In this document: in pieces, positions 16,222 to 24,165 of the stretch | Layout of the letters: every line of letters starts with the position of its first letter | Position numbering within the stretch: the first letter of the stretch is position 1 | From: Streptomyces sp. UNOC14_S4 | Lineage (GTDB): Bacteria > Actinomycetota > Actinomycetes > Streptomycetales > Streptomycetaceae | Length of the DNA: 64,000 nt | Assembly: GCF_020740835.1 (NCBI RefSeq) | Contig: NZ_JAINFC010000001.1 | Coordinates: 1 to 64,000, forward strand | Direction of reading: 5' to 3' | Program-made: the position numbers and the translations under genes | The notes under the pieces: model-generated | What the model saw: the letters and a program-made list of their open reading frames with translations, nothing else | What the model was told of the DNA's origin: nothing | Databases searched by the model: none

Positions 16222-17502
16222 TTACGAAGGGGTGGCGTCCCAGTGCATGAGCACCTCCTCGACTTCCAGCGCCTGGCGGTGATGCCGCAGTGCGGTCAAC
16301 ACCACCTGTCCTCGTTCGCTGGCGCGTGACGAGGGTACCGATGCCGTCATCTCGAACATCCGAGTGGCCTGGACGGCGGCTTCCTCGATCTCGTTGGCGT
16401 CCAGCAGCGCGGTGACCAGCCACGACAGGTAGAGGGAGTACTCGCGTACGTGCGTGGGGTCGTAGTTGTCGAGAACACGGCGCAGCAGGGGGACGGCGCG
16501 AAGGGGACGATGGAGCTGGGTGGCCACCCTGGCTTGCATCACTTCCTGTTCAGGGATGTCCACCCAGTACAGCCACAGCTTGTCGTTGGCCTCTTCGGGG
16601 TCCGCGTCGTGGATCTGCTGCATGGCGTCGCCGATGTGCCGGAGGGCGCTGCGGTCGTCTCCGGCTAGGGCGTTCACCCATGCGAGGCGCGCTGCGGTCA
16701 GTGACTTGGCGACCAGGGGGACGTCGCTCCCGGCGGCTGCTTCGGCTGTGCGTACGAGTTCGACGCCTCGGTGGGGGTTTCCGGTGTTGGCCTGCCAATA
16801 GCCCCAGGAGCCCAGCAGGTGGGCGGTCAGAGCGCCGTCTTGAGCCTGGCGTGCGGCTGACGCTCCGAGGCGGAAGAGGGGCTCCGGGTTGACCGCGCCG
16901 CCGGTGTCGGTGGCCACCCATCCGGCCAGTTGTGCCATCTCTGCCACGGCTGTGAGGAGGCGCTTGCCGACCTTTTCGGTGTGGCAGGTGCCGTTGTAGA
17001 GGTTGATGGTCCGGCGGAGTTCGCGGACGCAGGTCTCCACCAGGTCTCCACCGGCTAGGACGTCGTCAGCCAGGCGCAGGCCATGGACACGGCGCAGGAG
17101 AGCTTCGGCGTCGTCCTTGCCCACTCGCCGCCCGGTGTGGGTGGCGAGTGGGGAGAAGGGGTCGTCGGGTGGGACGAGGGAGGCGAGGACTTCGGCTGGT
17201 GTGACGGTGGTGAGGTGTCCGATCCTTCTGGCTGCCTTTGATGCTGCCTTCGCCGCTTGGAGCCGTGTGACCGGGATGTCCAGCACGTTGGCCAGGTGCG
17301 GGAGCCAGAGGGGTCCGGCTGTTCGTCCCTCGTACTCGACCTCCCATCGCCACACTTCGGTGCGGGTCATGGTTTTGCGGCCGGAGTCGTCGATGAGAGC
17401 CTTGGCGAGATCGTCCTCGGTCCAGCCTTTGGCTTCGCGCAGCATGCGGATCAGTGGTCCCAGCCGCTCACCGGATGATGGGTGTCCAAGCATCGCGTCC
17501 AT
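16222..17502 (-). CDS. XRE-family regulator with TPR-like C-terminus
   Basis: 426 residues from ATG 17502 behind AAGGGG. The N-terminal helix-turn-helix (LGPLIRMLREAKGWTEDDLA, then TRTEVWRWEVEYEGRT) is followed by about 330 helical residues with TPR-like repeats (LLGSWGYWQANTGNPHRG, ARLAWVNALAGDDRSALRHIG, LYLSWLVTALLDANEIEEA). Such proteins are common actinomycete transcription regulators. It probably controls the adjacent 250-residue and methyltransferase genes; a role in lysogeny control cannot be excluded. Confidence 0.8.
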   Translation of the reverse strand: MDAMLGHPSSGERLGPLIRMLREAKGWTEDDLAKALIDDSGRKTMTRTEVWRWEVEYEGRTAGPLWLPHLANVLDIPVTRLQAAKAASKAARRIGHLTTVTPAEVLASLVPPDDPFSPLATHTGRRVGKDDAEALLRRVHGLRLADDVLAGGDLVETCVRELRRTINLYNGTCHTEKVGKRLLTAVAEMAQLAGWVATDTGGAVNPEPLFRLGASAARQAQDGALTAHLLGSWGYWQANTGNPHRGVELVRTAEAAAGSDVPLVAKSLTAARLAWVNALAGDDRSALRHIGDAMQQIHDADPEEANDKLWLYWVDIPEQEVMQARVATQLHRPLRAVPLLRRVLDNYDPTHVREYSLYLSWLVTALLDANEIEEAAVQATRMFEMTASVPSSRASERGQVVLTALRHHRQALEVEEVLMHWDATPS

Positions 17503-17586
17503 GCATACCCCTTCGACGGGCGGGACGACACGTGCGTGGCCTGAAGATGGCCCGTCTATTCGTGTACTCGATGCCGTCGTGGGCGG

Positions 17587-17880
17587 CTACAGCTTGAGCG
17601 ACTTGGCAAGGGCTTCGGTCTGCATCTGCTGCTGCACCATCTGGCCCACGGCCATCATCTGCTGCTGGACCAGGCCCGAGATCTGCATGGCCCGTGTGTC
17701 CTCCTGGACGACGTGGGAGGCCGTGCGGATGTCGGTGAACGTTGCGGAGCGCTCGACGTTCGGAGGGTTGGCGAGATCGGTGCTCACGGATACCGAGCCG
17801 TCGGTATCGACCACGACGAGGAAGGCAGTGGTGGCCTGAGAGGCGGCGCCCTGCTGATTCTTGAGATTACTGAGGTCCAT
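17587..17880 (-). CDS. Small phage protein, Gln/Met-rich C-terminus
   Basis: 97 residues; a GTG at 17886 overlapping the HNH stop is an alternative start. An N-terminal beta-rich segment (TAFLVVVDTDGSVSVSTDL) precedes a Gln/Met-rich helix (LVQQQMMAVGQMVQQQM). Not recognised beyond resembling small phage proteins. Last gene of the HNH operon. Confidence 0.6.
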   Translation of the reverse strand: MDLSNLKNQQGAASQATTAFLVVVDTDGSVSVSTDLANPPNVERSATFTDIRTASHVVQEDTRAMQISGLVQQQMMAVGQMVQQQMQTEALAKSLKL

Positions 17881-17882
17881 AG

Positions 17883-18194
17883 TCACTTCTTGGTGACCTT
17901 CTTCTTGTCCCGCCGCTCGTGCATCAGCTGAGTATTCCGAGCCCTACTCACAACTCGGAGATTTGACGGTCGGTCATCGTGATGGTTGCCATTGATATGG
18001 TCGACGGTCTCGTCGGACTTCAGCTTGCGCCCGAGCTTCTTCTCCATGACCAGGCGGTATCCGTAGGTGACCTTGCCGGTCTTTGGGTCACGCACGCTGC
18101 TGTAGCCCTTCTTGGTGCGCGCAATCCCCTTCTCAGCGCCCTTCTTGCCATCTAGGATCTGCTGGCCGCGGGACGTCTTCTTCGCTTCGGGCAT
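17883..18194 (-). CDS. HNH endonuclease
   Basis: 103 residues with the HNH_3 signature VDHINGNHHDDRPSNLRVVS and a downstream RNTQ. The Lys-rich N-terminus and the GYRLVMEKKLGR segment are typical of small free-standing phage HNH homing-type nucleases. It cuts DNA in a metal-dependent way. It overlaps the next gene and lies two bases from the preceding one. Confidence 0.85.
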   Translation of the reverse strand: MPEAKKTSRGQQILDGKKGAEKGIARTKKGYSSVRDPKTGKVTYGYRLVMEKKLGRKLKSDETVDHINGNHHDDRPSNLRVVSRARNTQLMHERRDKKKVTKK

Positions 18195-18196
18195 GG

Positions 18197-18706
18197 TCAG
18201 TCCTTTGGTGCGGTCTTGTCGAAGTGCGCCTTGCGTACTGCGTTGGCTACCGGACAGAAGTCGCAGAGGTAGCGGTCTTTCGGGGAGCGGTACTTAGGGA
18301 GTCCAGCTACCTTGCGCTCCTTCGCAGTGCCAGGAGTGAGTCGTACCTTGTCGCTCTTCCAGTCGGAGCAGTCCAGACTGCGGTTGTGGCGCTTCCAGCA
18401 GGCCATGGCGTCGTCCTGAAAAGTTGCCTTCGTGTTGTAAAAGTCGCCGCCAAGGCCATCGCTGCCTCCCTTAGCGAGATTATGGTTGATCTTCTTGATG
18501 ATCTCGTCCTTGTAGTGCGCCTTCTCCCAGTACGCCTTCGGGACCTTCAACAGTTGCCCTCGATGCTTCGCACCGTCAGGGAATTCGTGGCGGTTGACGA
18601 GGTTGTCAAGCAGGTGGTCCTCGCGGGGGTGCCCATCGTGATCGGGCAGCTCCTCGATGGTGCGGCAGTTATGGCACATCAGCAGGCGGATGTTCTCTTC
18701 GGTCAC
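18197..18706 (-). CDS. Cys-rich phage protein
   Basis: 169 residues, GTG start. An N-terminal MCHNCRTIEELPDHDGH and a C-terminal YLCDFCPVANAVRKAHFD provide two CxxC pairs, suggesting a zinc-bound fold; a further C-N9-C pair lies between them (ACWKRHNRSLDC). Immediately upstream of the HNH gene. No enzymatic motif recognised. Confidence 0.6.
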   Translation of the reverse strand: MTEENIRLLMCHNCRTIEELPDHDGHPREDHLLDNLVNRHEFPDGAKHRGQLLKVPKAYWEKAHYKDEIIKKINHNLAKGGSDGLGGDFYNTKATFQDDAMACWKRHNRSLDCSDWKSDKVRLTPGTAKERKVAGLPKYRSPKDRYLCDFCPVANAVRKAHFDKTAPKD

Positions 18707-18729
18707 AGACCTTCCCCTTACACGGATAT

Positions 18730-18760
18730 CGGCTCGCCCCTCACGCTATGGGGCGAGCCG
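18730..18760 (-). terminator. Stem-loop terminator
   Basis: CGGCTCGCCCC (18730-18740) pairs with GGGGCGAGCCG (18750-18760), nine-base loop, 29 bases after the stop of the Rpf/LysM gene. Confidence 0.8.
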
Positions 18761-18788
18761 AAAGGTCTGTTAACGGCCGGATCGAGGG

Positions 18789-19412
18789 TCAGCGCATCCC
18801 GGCATCGAAAGAGCAGACGGGCCATGCTCCGGGCCCCTGGTCTGCCAGCACCTTTTCAGCGATGCGTATCTGCTCCTCGCGGGAAGCGTCCTGCGGCATG
18901 CCGTTTCCTCCGTGCTCTCGCCAGGTACTCAGGGAGAACTGGAGACCTCCGTAGTATCCATTGCCCGTGCTGATCGACCAGTCACCAGAGGATTCACACT
19001 GGGCGAGGCGATCCCACATACCGTTGCGCGATTCCGTGTCCGTCGCCTTCGGTTTGGCGTGGCGTGGAGTGGTTGTCTTCGCCTCATTCTCGCCCGTGTA
19101 GGGCTTGCGGTGGCCCGTGGGCAGCGCAAGGCTCTGGCCCAGCCGGATGAAGTTGGGGTCGGGTCCGATGATTCCTTTGTTGATTTCGTAAATGCTCTGC
19201 CAGTGGCGTGTATCACCGAGTTGGCGTTGTGCGATGAGGCTGAGGGTTTCGCCAGTCTGGACGGTGTGCGTACTCGGCGCACTCTTTTCAGGGGCTTCCG
19301 ATCGGGTGGTAGTGGTTGGCTCCGCGCGGGTGGCGGATGCCTGTCCGGTGGATACAGCCAGTGCGGTAGCGGTGATTGCGGGCAGGAGTGCTATGGCAAG
19401 CTTGCGGAGCAT
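18789..19412 (-). CDS. Secreted LysM plus Rpf/transglycosylase-like protein
   Basis: 207 residues from ATG 19412 (behind GAAGGGAG). It has a Sec signal peptide (MLRKLAIALLPAITATALAV, cleaved near ASA), a LysM domain (THTVQTGETLSLIAQRQLGD to GQSLALP, about 45-95) and a C-terminal transglycosylase-like Rpf domain (MWDRLAQCESSGDWSISTGN then GYYGGLQFSLSTWREHGG). Host Rpf proteins cleave peptidoglycan glycan strands to wake dormant cells or spores. Placed 3' of the holin gene but between its own terminators, it may aid lysis or act during infection of resting hyphae. Confidence 0.85.
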   Translation of the reverse strand: MLRKLAIALLPAITATALAVSTGQASATRAEPTTTTRSEAPEKSAPSTHTVQTGETLSLIAQRQLGDTRHWQSIYEINKGIIGPDPNFIRLGQSLALPTGHRKPYTGENEAKTTTPRHAKPKATDTESRNGMWDRLAQCESSGDWSISTGNGYYGGLQFSLSTWREHGGNGMPQDASREEQIRIAEKVLADQGPGAWPVCSFDAGMR

Positions 19413-19451
19413 GCCGCTCCCTTCTCTTGTGTGCAGGGGGTGCGAACGCGG

Positions 19452-19485
19452 CACAGCCCCCGGCTGTGTGATGCCGGGGGCTGTG
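19452..19485 (-). terminator. Stem-loop terminator after the holin gene
   Basis: CACAGCCCCCGGC (19452-19464) and GCCGGGGGCTGTG (19473-19485) form a 13-bp stem with an eight-base loop between the membrane protein gene and the Rpf/LysM gene. Confidence 0.8.
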
Positions 19486-19490
19486 GGATG

Positions 19491-19748
19491 TCAGAGCTGG
19501 ACGGAGTTGTCGGCCGGGATGAAGCTCTGGGGGGCAGGTGCCGGAAGGCTGGCGATCTTGTGGTTGGCGGTGACGCGGGTACGGGATTCAAGGCCAATGA
19601 TCAGGACGAGCAAGGTGTTAAGCCCGCCGATGACCACCTCGTTGGCCTCGACACCAGCCAGCGCTGGTACCACGTGGACAAGCGCGGTGAGGAGGCCAAC
19701 GATGACCGTCCGAGTCAGGATGGGGTTGTCCTTAATGTACTGTCGCAT
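19491..19748 (-). CDS. Holin-like membrane protein
   Basis: 85 residues from ATG 19748 behind GGAGATT. Two hydrophobic segments (TVIVGLLTALVHVVPALAGV and VIGGLNTLLVLIIGLES) and a short charged C-terminus fit a class II holin, which permeabilises the cell membrane at the end of infection. It sits 3' of the endolysin, in the usual lysis order. Confidence 0.7.
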   Translation of the reverse strand: MRQYIKDNPILTRTVIVGLLTALVHVVPALAGVEANEVVIGGLNTLLVLIIGLESRTRVTANHKIASLPAPAPQSFIPADNSVQL

Positions 19749-19750
19749 CG

Positions 19751-20056
19751 TCAATCTCCTTCAGATATACGGTGGTAGAGCAGTGAGGCTGGCGGCTCGG
19801 GCTTCTCAGGGGTGAGTCCAGCAGCGAGGAGTTGGTACTCATATCCGGCAGCCACGCCGCGCCAGTAATTGAGGAGGGCTTCCACCTCACGCAGCTTCCC
19901 TGCGAGGTCTTCTCGCCATTGGGCGATATCGTCCATGTGCTCGCGCCGTGTTTGGTTGTAGCCATCGCGGCGCATGCGCATTCCCTGGAAAATGCTGGTG
20001 ATGAGAGACCCGAGACCGGCACTGAGCACTGCCGCTAGCGCGGTCCATTCGGTCAC
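19751..20056 (-). CDS. Membrane-anchored lysis-cassette protein
   Basis: 101 residues with one N-terminal membrane segment (WTALAAVLSAGLGSLITSIF) followed by a charged coiled coil (REHMDDIAQWREDLAGKLRE). The topology suggests a second holin-like or a spanin-like accessory protein. It overlaps the endolysin stop by four bases and is directly followed by the holin gene. Confidence 0.65.
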   Translation of the reverse strand: MTEWTALAAVLSAGLGSLITSIFQGMRMRRDGYNQTRREHMDDIAQWREDLAGKLREVEALLNYWRGVAAGYEYQLLAAGLTPEKPEPPASLLYHRISEGD

Positions 20057-21156
20057 TGCATCAGCCGCTTCCAGGTCACCGGGCCGACATCGCCGTCAGC
20101 GTCGCTGCCACTCCAGCCCTGATCCCGCTGGAAGGCTCGTACGCCTGCCCGTGTGGTGTCGCCGTAGTAGTCGGACGGGCCGTAGGAGAGGTAGCTGCCG
20201 TAGCCGTGTCGGATCAGGGCCTGGTCAACAGCGAGGACCTGGGGCCCGCTGGCTCCGTAGCGGACTGCGTCCCGGCCGGGGTACTCAGTGCTGGACGAGC
20301 CGAGCAGCTGGTGCAGGGTGACGGAGCCGGGGATGCCGTCCGCGTCCTTACCGCTGTAGCCGAGTGACCTCTGGTAGGCGGCGTACGCCTGGGTATCGGC
20401 GTCTGTCCAGCGTGGGCCGGGGCCCTCGGAGTACGCGCTGCCGAACCCCGCGGCGACGAGGGCCTGGCCGACGCGGGTGACCTGACTGCCGTATGCGCCA
20501 GGGCCGTAGGTCAGGCCGTCGATGGTGACCTCGTAGTGGCCCAGGCCGTCGGACGGGGGCGGCGGCTTCGGCTTGCTGGGCTGGCCGTCGCCCGGCGTTG
20601 CGTCGAAGATCTTGCTCGGGTTGATTGCGCCCGGATCGCCGTGATCGTTGCCGGGGATGTTGGCGTGGCAGTAGTGGCCGCCCTCCTCCTCCCAGGTGTC
20701 GCGGTCGCGCCGGGAGTCACCTGGGTACTCCGGTGGGGCTCCCATGGGGAATGTATCGGGGATGTCCCAGGACCTGATGGCCTTCATCATCGCAACGAAG
20801 TTCGGTCCGGGGGTCCAGTAGTCGGTGAAAGGGCTCGCGGCTCGGGCCAGCACTTCGATCTGGATACATGCCGTCCCGGTGCGGTTGGTCCTCGTCGAGC
20901 CGTCATTCCTCAGAGCGCGGGCGGACTGGTCGAGCGGGCCGAACTGACCGAGGCGGTCTGTCGTCGGGTCGTACAGAAAATGCGGCTGTACCTCCTCCTC
21001 GATGAGGCCCGCGGCGACATTGTCGAAAGACTGGTCACCATTGCCGGTCTCGGTGCTGTGCCAGACGACACGTGCGGGCAGCTCCGGACTGTCCATGTCG
21101 CCACCGATGCTGCCGTTTCCCAGGTCTTCGGCCTCAGCGACCCATCGTGTACCCAT
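20053..21156 (-). CDS. Endolysin: PGRP-type amidase with two peptidoglycan-binding repeats
   Basis: 367 residues. The N-terminal 170 residues look like an N-acetylmuramoyl-L-alanine amidase of the PGRP/Ami-2 type: VVWHSTETGNG, HFLYDPTTDRLGQF, CIQIEVL and a late HANIPGNDHGDPGAI supplying the zinc ligands. Two related C-terminal repeats (GPGPRWTDADTQAYAAYQRS..GKDADGIPG and GPSDYYGDTTRAGVRAFQRD..GSDADGDVG) are PG-binding domains separated from the amidase by a proline-rich linker. It degrades the host wall for release. Confidence 0.9.
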   Translation of the reverse strand: MGTRWVAEAEDLGNGSIGGDMDSPELPARVVWHSTETGNGDQSFDNVAAGLIEEEVQPHFLYDPTTDRLGQFGPLDQSARALRNDGSTRTNRTGTACIQIEVLARAASPFTDYWTPGPNFVAMMKAIRSWDIPDTFPMGAPPEYPGDSRRDRDTWEEEGGHYCHANIPGNDHGDPGAINPSKIFDATPGDGQPSKPKPPPPSDGLGHYEVTIDGLTYGPGAYGSQVTRVGQALVAAGFGSAYSEGPGPRWTDADTQAYAAYQRSLGYSGKDADGIPGSVTLHQLLGSSSTEYPGRDAVRYGASGPQVLAVDQALIRHGYGSYLSYGPSDYYGDTTRAGVRAFQRDQGWSGSDADGDVGPVTWKRLMQ

Positions 21157-21176
21157 GTTTGGTCTCCTCTTAGTTG

Positions 21177-21389
21177 TCAGTGCAGTGGCTTGTCGTGTGC
21201 AGACATGGCGGCGGCGCCAGTGTCAGAGAGGCCCAGTGACCCGAAGTGGCGGTAGTCGAGGGCGGCACGGGACTGGACTGTGGTGTCCTCGACGTATCCG
21301 CCTCGGTTGGGGCTGGCTTTGCGGAGTGTGCCGTCGGTCAGTCCGTAGCTGAGCTCGTTGGTGAGCGGTCCGCGTGGGATGTACGCCAT
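21177..21389 (-). CDS. Small phage protein
   Basis: 70 residues from ATG 21389, overlapping the preceding stop as TAATG. Sequence MAYIPRGPLTNELSYGLTDG is followed by ALDYRHFGSLGLS. Not recognised; likely a minor structural or assembly protein in the run of small genes before the endolysin. Confidence 0.55.
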   Translation of the reverse strand: MAYIPRGPLTNELSYGLTDGTLRKASPNRGGYVEDTTVQSRAALDYRHFGSLGLSDTGAAAMSAHDKPLH

Positions 21390-21577
21390 TACGTGCGCTC
21401 CGTATTCGGCATTCGAGGTGTCGGCGGGGTTGTCCGCCTGTTGTTGCCGAGCTTCGACTTCGAGCGGTCGTTGAACAAGGAGTCCAGTCGCCCGCGGGCC
21501 AGCAGTGCCAGGTCGTCGGGGATGGTCCATCTGACGTTGTCGCCGCGCCCGGACCGGCGGCGGTCGAATAGCGACAT
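21389..21577 (-). CDS. Small basic phage protein
   Basis: 62 residues, start chosen at ATG 21577 (MSLFDRRRSGRG). A GTG four codons upstream is possible. Basic C-terminus (KSKLGNNRRTTPPTPR). Unknown function; coupled to the following gene by a TAATG overlap. Confidence 0.5.
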   Translation of the reverse strand: MSLFDRRRSGRGDNVRWTIPDDLALLARGRLDSLFNDRSKSKLGNNRRTTPPTPRMPNTERT

Positions 21578-21581
21578 AGGC

Positions 21582-21785
21582 TTATCCACGGTGTGGCTCC
21601 CTCGGGGCAAGTGGGTAGGCAGCGTCGGGGTTGAATGCGTCTTCCACCGCGGGAGCCCGGTTGCTGCGCATATGGCTCGGGCGGGGTGCAGCCCACGGCC
21701 CTGGTGCAAGGGTGGTGGTGTGCGCGTTGAGCAGGTCGCGCAGCTGATACTTGCTCAGCGTCTCCCAGGGGCGAGGAGTGTCCAT
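21582..21785 (-). CDS. Small hypothetical protein
   Basis: 67 residues (MDTPRPWETLSKYQLRDLLN N-terminus), proline- and alanine-rich. Located between the 161-residue gene (ends 21793) and the 62-residue gene (starts 21577), matching operon spacing. No family recognised. Confidence 0.5.
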   Translation of the reverse strand: MDTPRPWETLSKYQLRDLLNAHTTTLAPGPWAAPRPSHMRSNRAPAVEDAFNPDAAYPLAPREPHRG

Positions 21786-21792
21786 CAGCGCA

Positions 21793-22278
21793 TCACTTCC
21801 AGGAAGGCAGGAGCTTCCGAAGCTCCTGCCGCTTGAGCGGGTTTACGTCAAGGGCTTCTGCTGAAACATCGCTCTTCGCCGGGTTGTGCAGGGGCTGATT
21901 TTCCGGATTCCCCTGTGCGGTCCAGCGGCGGCCCTGTCTCTGGTGCTCAATTCCTGTCATGGGGTGGAAATCGACGGGCCATTCGTAGTCGCTGGGTACC
22001 AGGCGGCTGCCCTTGTGGACGCCTCGCAGGTACGGTCGTGAGTTGTTCCGTTCGGCAGTCCGCACGGATTCGTTGCTCAGGCGGTCAGCGCGTCGCGAGG
22101 TGAAGGTGCCGAGGTAGCCGTCGGGGTACTCGGCCTCCGGAAGGCGTCCCTTCGCCATGCCGGATCGTGCAGCGGAGATGTCGCGGGCACCGGTGATGCT
22201 GGTGCTGCCTCCGCCGCCGTAGACGGCCCCGCCGCTGCCGGGGACCTGGTAGGGCGTGGAGTAGAGGATGTCGCTCAC
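21793..22278 (-). CDS. Hypothetical phage structural-like protein
   Basis: 161 residues with a Gly/Ser-rich N-terminus (GSGGAVYGGGGSTS) and a hydrophilic remainder. Low-complexity starts are frequent in minor virion proteins. It overlaps the previous stop by four bases. Confidence 0.6.
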   Translation of the reverse strand: MSDILYSTPYQVPGSGGAVYGGGGSTSITGARDISAARSGMAKGRLPEAEYPDGYLGTFTSRRADRLSNESVRTAERNNSRPYLRGVHKGSRLVPSDYEWPVDFHPMTGIEHQRQGRRWTAQGNPENQPLHNPAKSDVSAEALDVNPLKRQELRKLLPSWK

Positions 22279-22565
22279 GGGCGCCCCTGGCGTGCCTGGG
22301 CATTGGTGACCGGATTGCTGCCGATGTACGTGCTCGGGCTGGAGCTGCCGGTCGAGGACCCGGTCGTGCTGGCAGGTGAGACTGGTCTCGTGGTGACATT
22401 CTGGGTGGCCTGGGTGCCGAGGAGACCGCCGATAATGTTTCCAGTCGGCGACGTGCTCTGCATCGGCTGAGACTTGCCGCTCAGAATGTTGCCGACTTCG
22501 GTCGTGGCCTTTCCGAACTGGGTTTGGCTGAGGACTCCGGCGCTATAGGCAGGGGTGTTCAGCAT
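22275..22565 (-). CDS. Ser/Thr/Gly-rich small phage protein
   Basis: 96 residues with a Ser/Thr-rich C-terminal half (SPASTTGSSTGSSSPSTY). No family recognised. Part of the tandem small-gene run upstream of the lysis genes. Confidence 0.55.
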   Translation of the reverse strand: MLNTPAYSAGVLSQTQFGKATTEVGNILSGKSQPMQSTSPTGNIIGGLLGTQATQNVTTRPVSPASTTGSSTGSSSPSTYIGSNPVTNAQARQGRP

Positions 22566-22576
22566 GAAGCTTCTCC

Positions 22577-22810
22577 TCAGCGGTTGTAGACGGGGTTGGA
22601 TTCATCGCTGCCGGGGGCCTGCGTGCTGCTGTCGCTGCCGGAGTTACTTCCGCTGCTCGCGCCCAGAGCCATTCCCGTGGCGAATTGAGCGGGCTGGAGC
22701 AGCCGTGCAGCGCCGCCAGAAGCGGCAGCCCCGGCAGCTCGACCGGCGGCGATACGTCCGATAGCGGGTGCGACGACGCGTGCAGCTGCACCGAGTATGA
22801 GAGGGAGCAC
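22577..22810 (-). CDS. Ala-rich small protein with possible membrane-active helix
   Basis: 77 residues. The first 50 residues are Ala/Gly-rich and amphipathic (LGAAARVVAPAIGRIAAGRA); the rest is Ser-rich. It could be a membrane-associated or virion protein. Not recognised. Confidence 0.5.
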   Translation of the reverse strand: MLPLILGAAARVVAPAIGRIAAGRAAGAAASGGAARLLQPAQFATGMALGASSGSNSGSDSSTQAPGSDESNPVYNR

Positions 22811-22813
22811 GTG

Positions 22814-23113
22814 TCACTTACCGGAGGTGTCGAAGTGGAACTTTGACGGAATGGTGTGGACGCTGCGGCCGGTCTCTTCGGCGATGGGTGTGTTCTGCAC
22901 AGCCCGGTACGCTTTGATGCCACCGATGCCAGTGCGATCGACCTTGGCGCTGCGGTGTCCCGTCGCATGCTCCGGGTATGGCTTGCCGCCCTTTGCGTTT
23001 CCTGTCTTGGGGATGCGGATGCCTGCCTGAGGCTGGACGAAGGCTGCGGGGGTGCCTGCCATGGACTTGCCCACGGTCGGGAACTGACCGGTGGAGATGA
23101 TGTGCTCACTCAT
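22814..23113 (-). CDS. Small hypothetical phage protein
   Basis: 99 residues, basic, with IISTGQFPTVGKSMAGTPAA at the N-terminus and SKFHFDTSG at the end. Unknown. Three bases separate it from the next gene. Confidence 0.55.
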   Translation of the reverse strand: MSEHIISTGQFPTVGKSMAGTPAAFVQPQAGIRIPKTGNAKGGKPYPEHATGHRSAKVDRTGIGGIKAYRAVQNTPIAEETGRSVHTIPSKFHFDTSGK

Positions 23114-23184
23114 GTGGCCTCCTGGCCGTGGACTTGGGGTTTACTGGCTGTTGTCGTGCCGCTTCTTCGTGTGCGTCTGGTGAG

Positions 23185-23508
23185 TTACCGGGCAGTGTCA
23201 GTGATGCGGAATTGCAGTCCGGTCTTTGTCTGTCCTTGGATGTCGCTGTCGAAGAAGGAGATATTGACCGCGAGCTGGTGGCCTTTGGGGGCTGCGTGTC
23301 CCTGGGCGATCGGAATCGACTTCGCTGCCTGGTTGACGGCAGAGGCTCCAATTGCTCTGAGGCTTACGCGTTTTCCTTCGTAGATGCAGCGTGCCAACAT
23401 GGAGCCGAGACTCGTGGCTGATGTGGAGGATTTCACCAGGAGGGTGATCTCCTCGGGTGCGTGGTTTTTCATCTGAGCCGCTTCTCTGGGTATGTCTGCT
23501 AAGGACAT
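23185..23508 (-). CDS. SpoVS-like (Alba-type fold) protein
   Basis: 107 residues; the start may instead be the ATG at 23472. The core EITLLVKSSTSATSLGSMLA, then VSLRAIGASAVNQAAKSIPIAQGHAAPKG split across AIGASAVNQAAKSI and ARG-like helix, and a final DSDIQGQTKTGLQFRI, follows the stage V sporulation protein S pattern (KSSPNSVAGALA, AIGAGALNQAVKAVAIARG, TAIKLIV). SpoVS adopts an Alba-like fold and affects sporulation and cell division in Bacillus; its molecular role is unsettled. On a phage it may bind nucleic acid or alter host development. Confidence 0.75.
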   Translation of the reverse strand: MSLADIPREAAQMKNHAPEEITLLVKSSTSATSLGSMLARCIYEGKRVSLRAIGASAVNQAAKSIPIAQGHAAPKGHQLAVNISFFDSDIQGQTKTGLQFRITDTAR

Positions 23509-23548
23509 TTCCGAGAGTAGGAGGTGTGACGGCTTGAGTGGTAATAGC

Positions 23549-23580
23549 AGAGAGCCCCTACTCAGATGGAGGGGCTCTCT
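23549..23580 (-). terminator. Stem-loop terminator after the RuvC-like gene
   Basis: AGAGAGCCCCT (23549-23559) pairs perfectly with AGGGGCTCTCT (23570-23580), ten-base loop, 13 bases after the RuvC-like stop. Confidence 0.8.
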
Positions 23581-23592
23581 GGTCTTGGCGTC

Positions 23593-24165
23593 TTAGGCGA
23601 CCTCGCTGTGACGGCGCCGGTCGGCTGAAGGCTGGATTTTTTGGACGAGGGCGAGCTGCTCCGGGGTGCCGTTCCCGGTTGCCCATGTGGCGGCGACGCG
23701 TGCCAGCGTGTAGGCATCGGCAAGATTATCGTTGCGGAAGACGGGACCATAGCGGCTAGCCACCGTGTCGAGCATCTCCTGCTTTGTCGCCGTACCCTTC
23801 CCGGTGAGGAACTTTTTCAATGTGGGAGGCGGCACGATGATGGGGTGGCGCCAGGTGTCGTATCCGGCTGCTTCAGTTATAGCCAGTTTTACTGTCCCGC
23901 CGAGTTCGCCGAGGGACTCGCGCTGGAACTTGGAAGCGTGTGCGTACCCTTCCATGGCGATTGCCGATATTCCTCCGAAGGCTCGGATAACATCGGTGAG
24001 CATCATCTGAACGTCACGGAAGACCTTGTTGAGCCGGTCGGACTGGGAAACGAAATCCTTGGCCTGCCACTTCCCTGTCTTGGTCTGGTAGATCTCACTG
24101 GGGTGGCAGTAGACAGCAAAACCGAAGCCTGAGTAGGACTGGTCGATACCGATGAAGGGGTACAT
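23593..24165 (-). CDS. RuvC-like Holliday junction resolvase
   Basis: 190 residues. RNase H-fold resolvase signature: GIDQSYSGFGFAV with the first Asp, SAIAMEGYAHASK with the Glu, PPPTLKKFLTGKGTATKQEM and the C-terminal NDNLADAYTLARVA acidic pair. Phage RuvC-type enzymes resolve branched DNA before packaging. Last gene of the leftward DNA-metabolism operon; TGATG-coupled to the preceding gene. Confidence 0.85.
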   Translation of the reverse strand: MYPFIGIDQSYSGFGFAVYCHPSEIYQTKTGKWQAKDFVSQSDRLNKVFRDVQMMLTDVIRAFGGISAIAMEGYAHASKFQRESLGELGGTVKLAITEAAGYDTWRHPIIVPPPTLKKFLTGKGTATKQEMLDTVASRYGPVFRNDNLADAYTLARVAATWATGNGTPEQLALVQKIQPSADRRRHSEVA

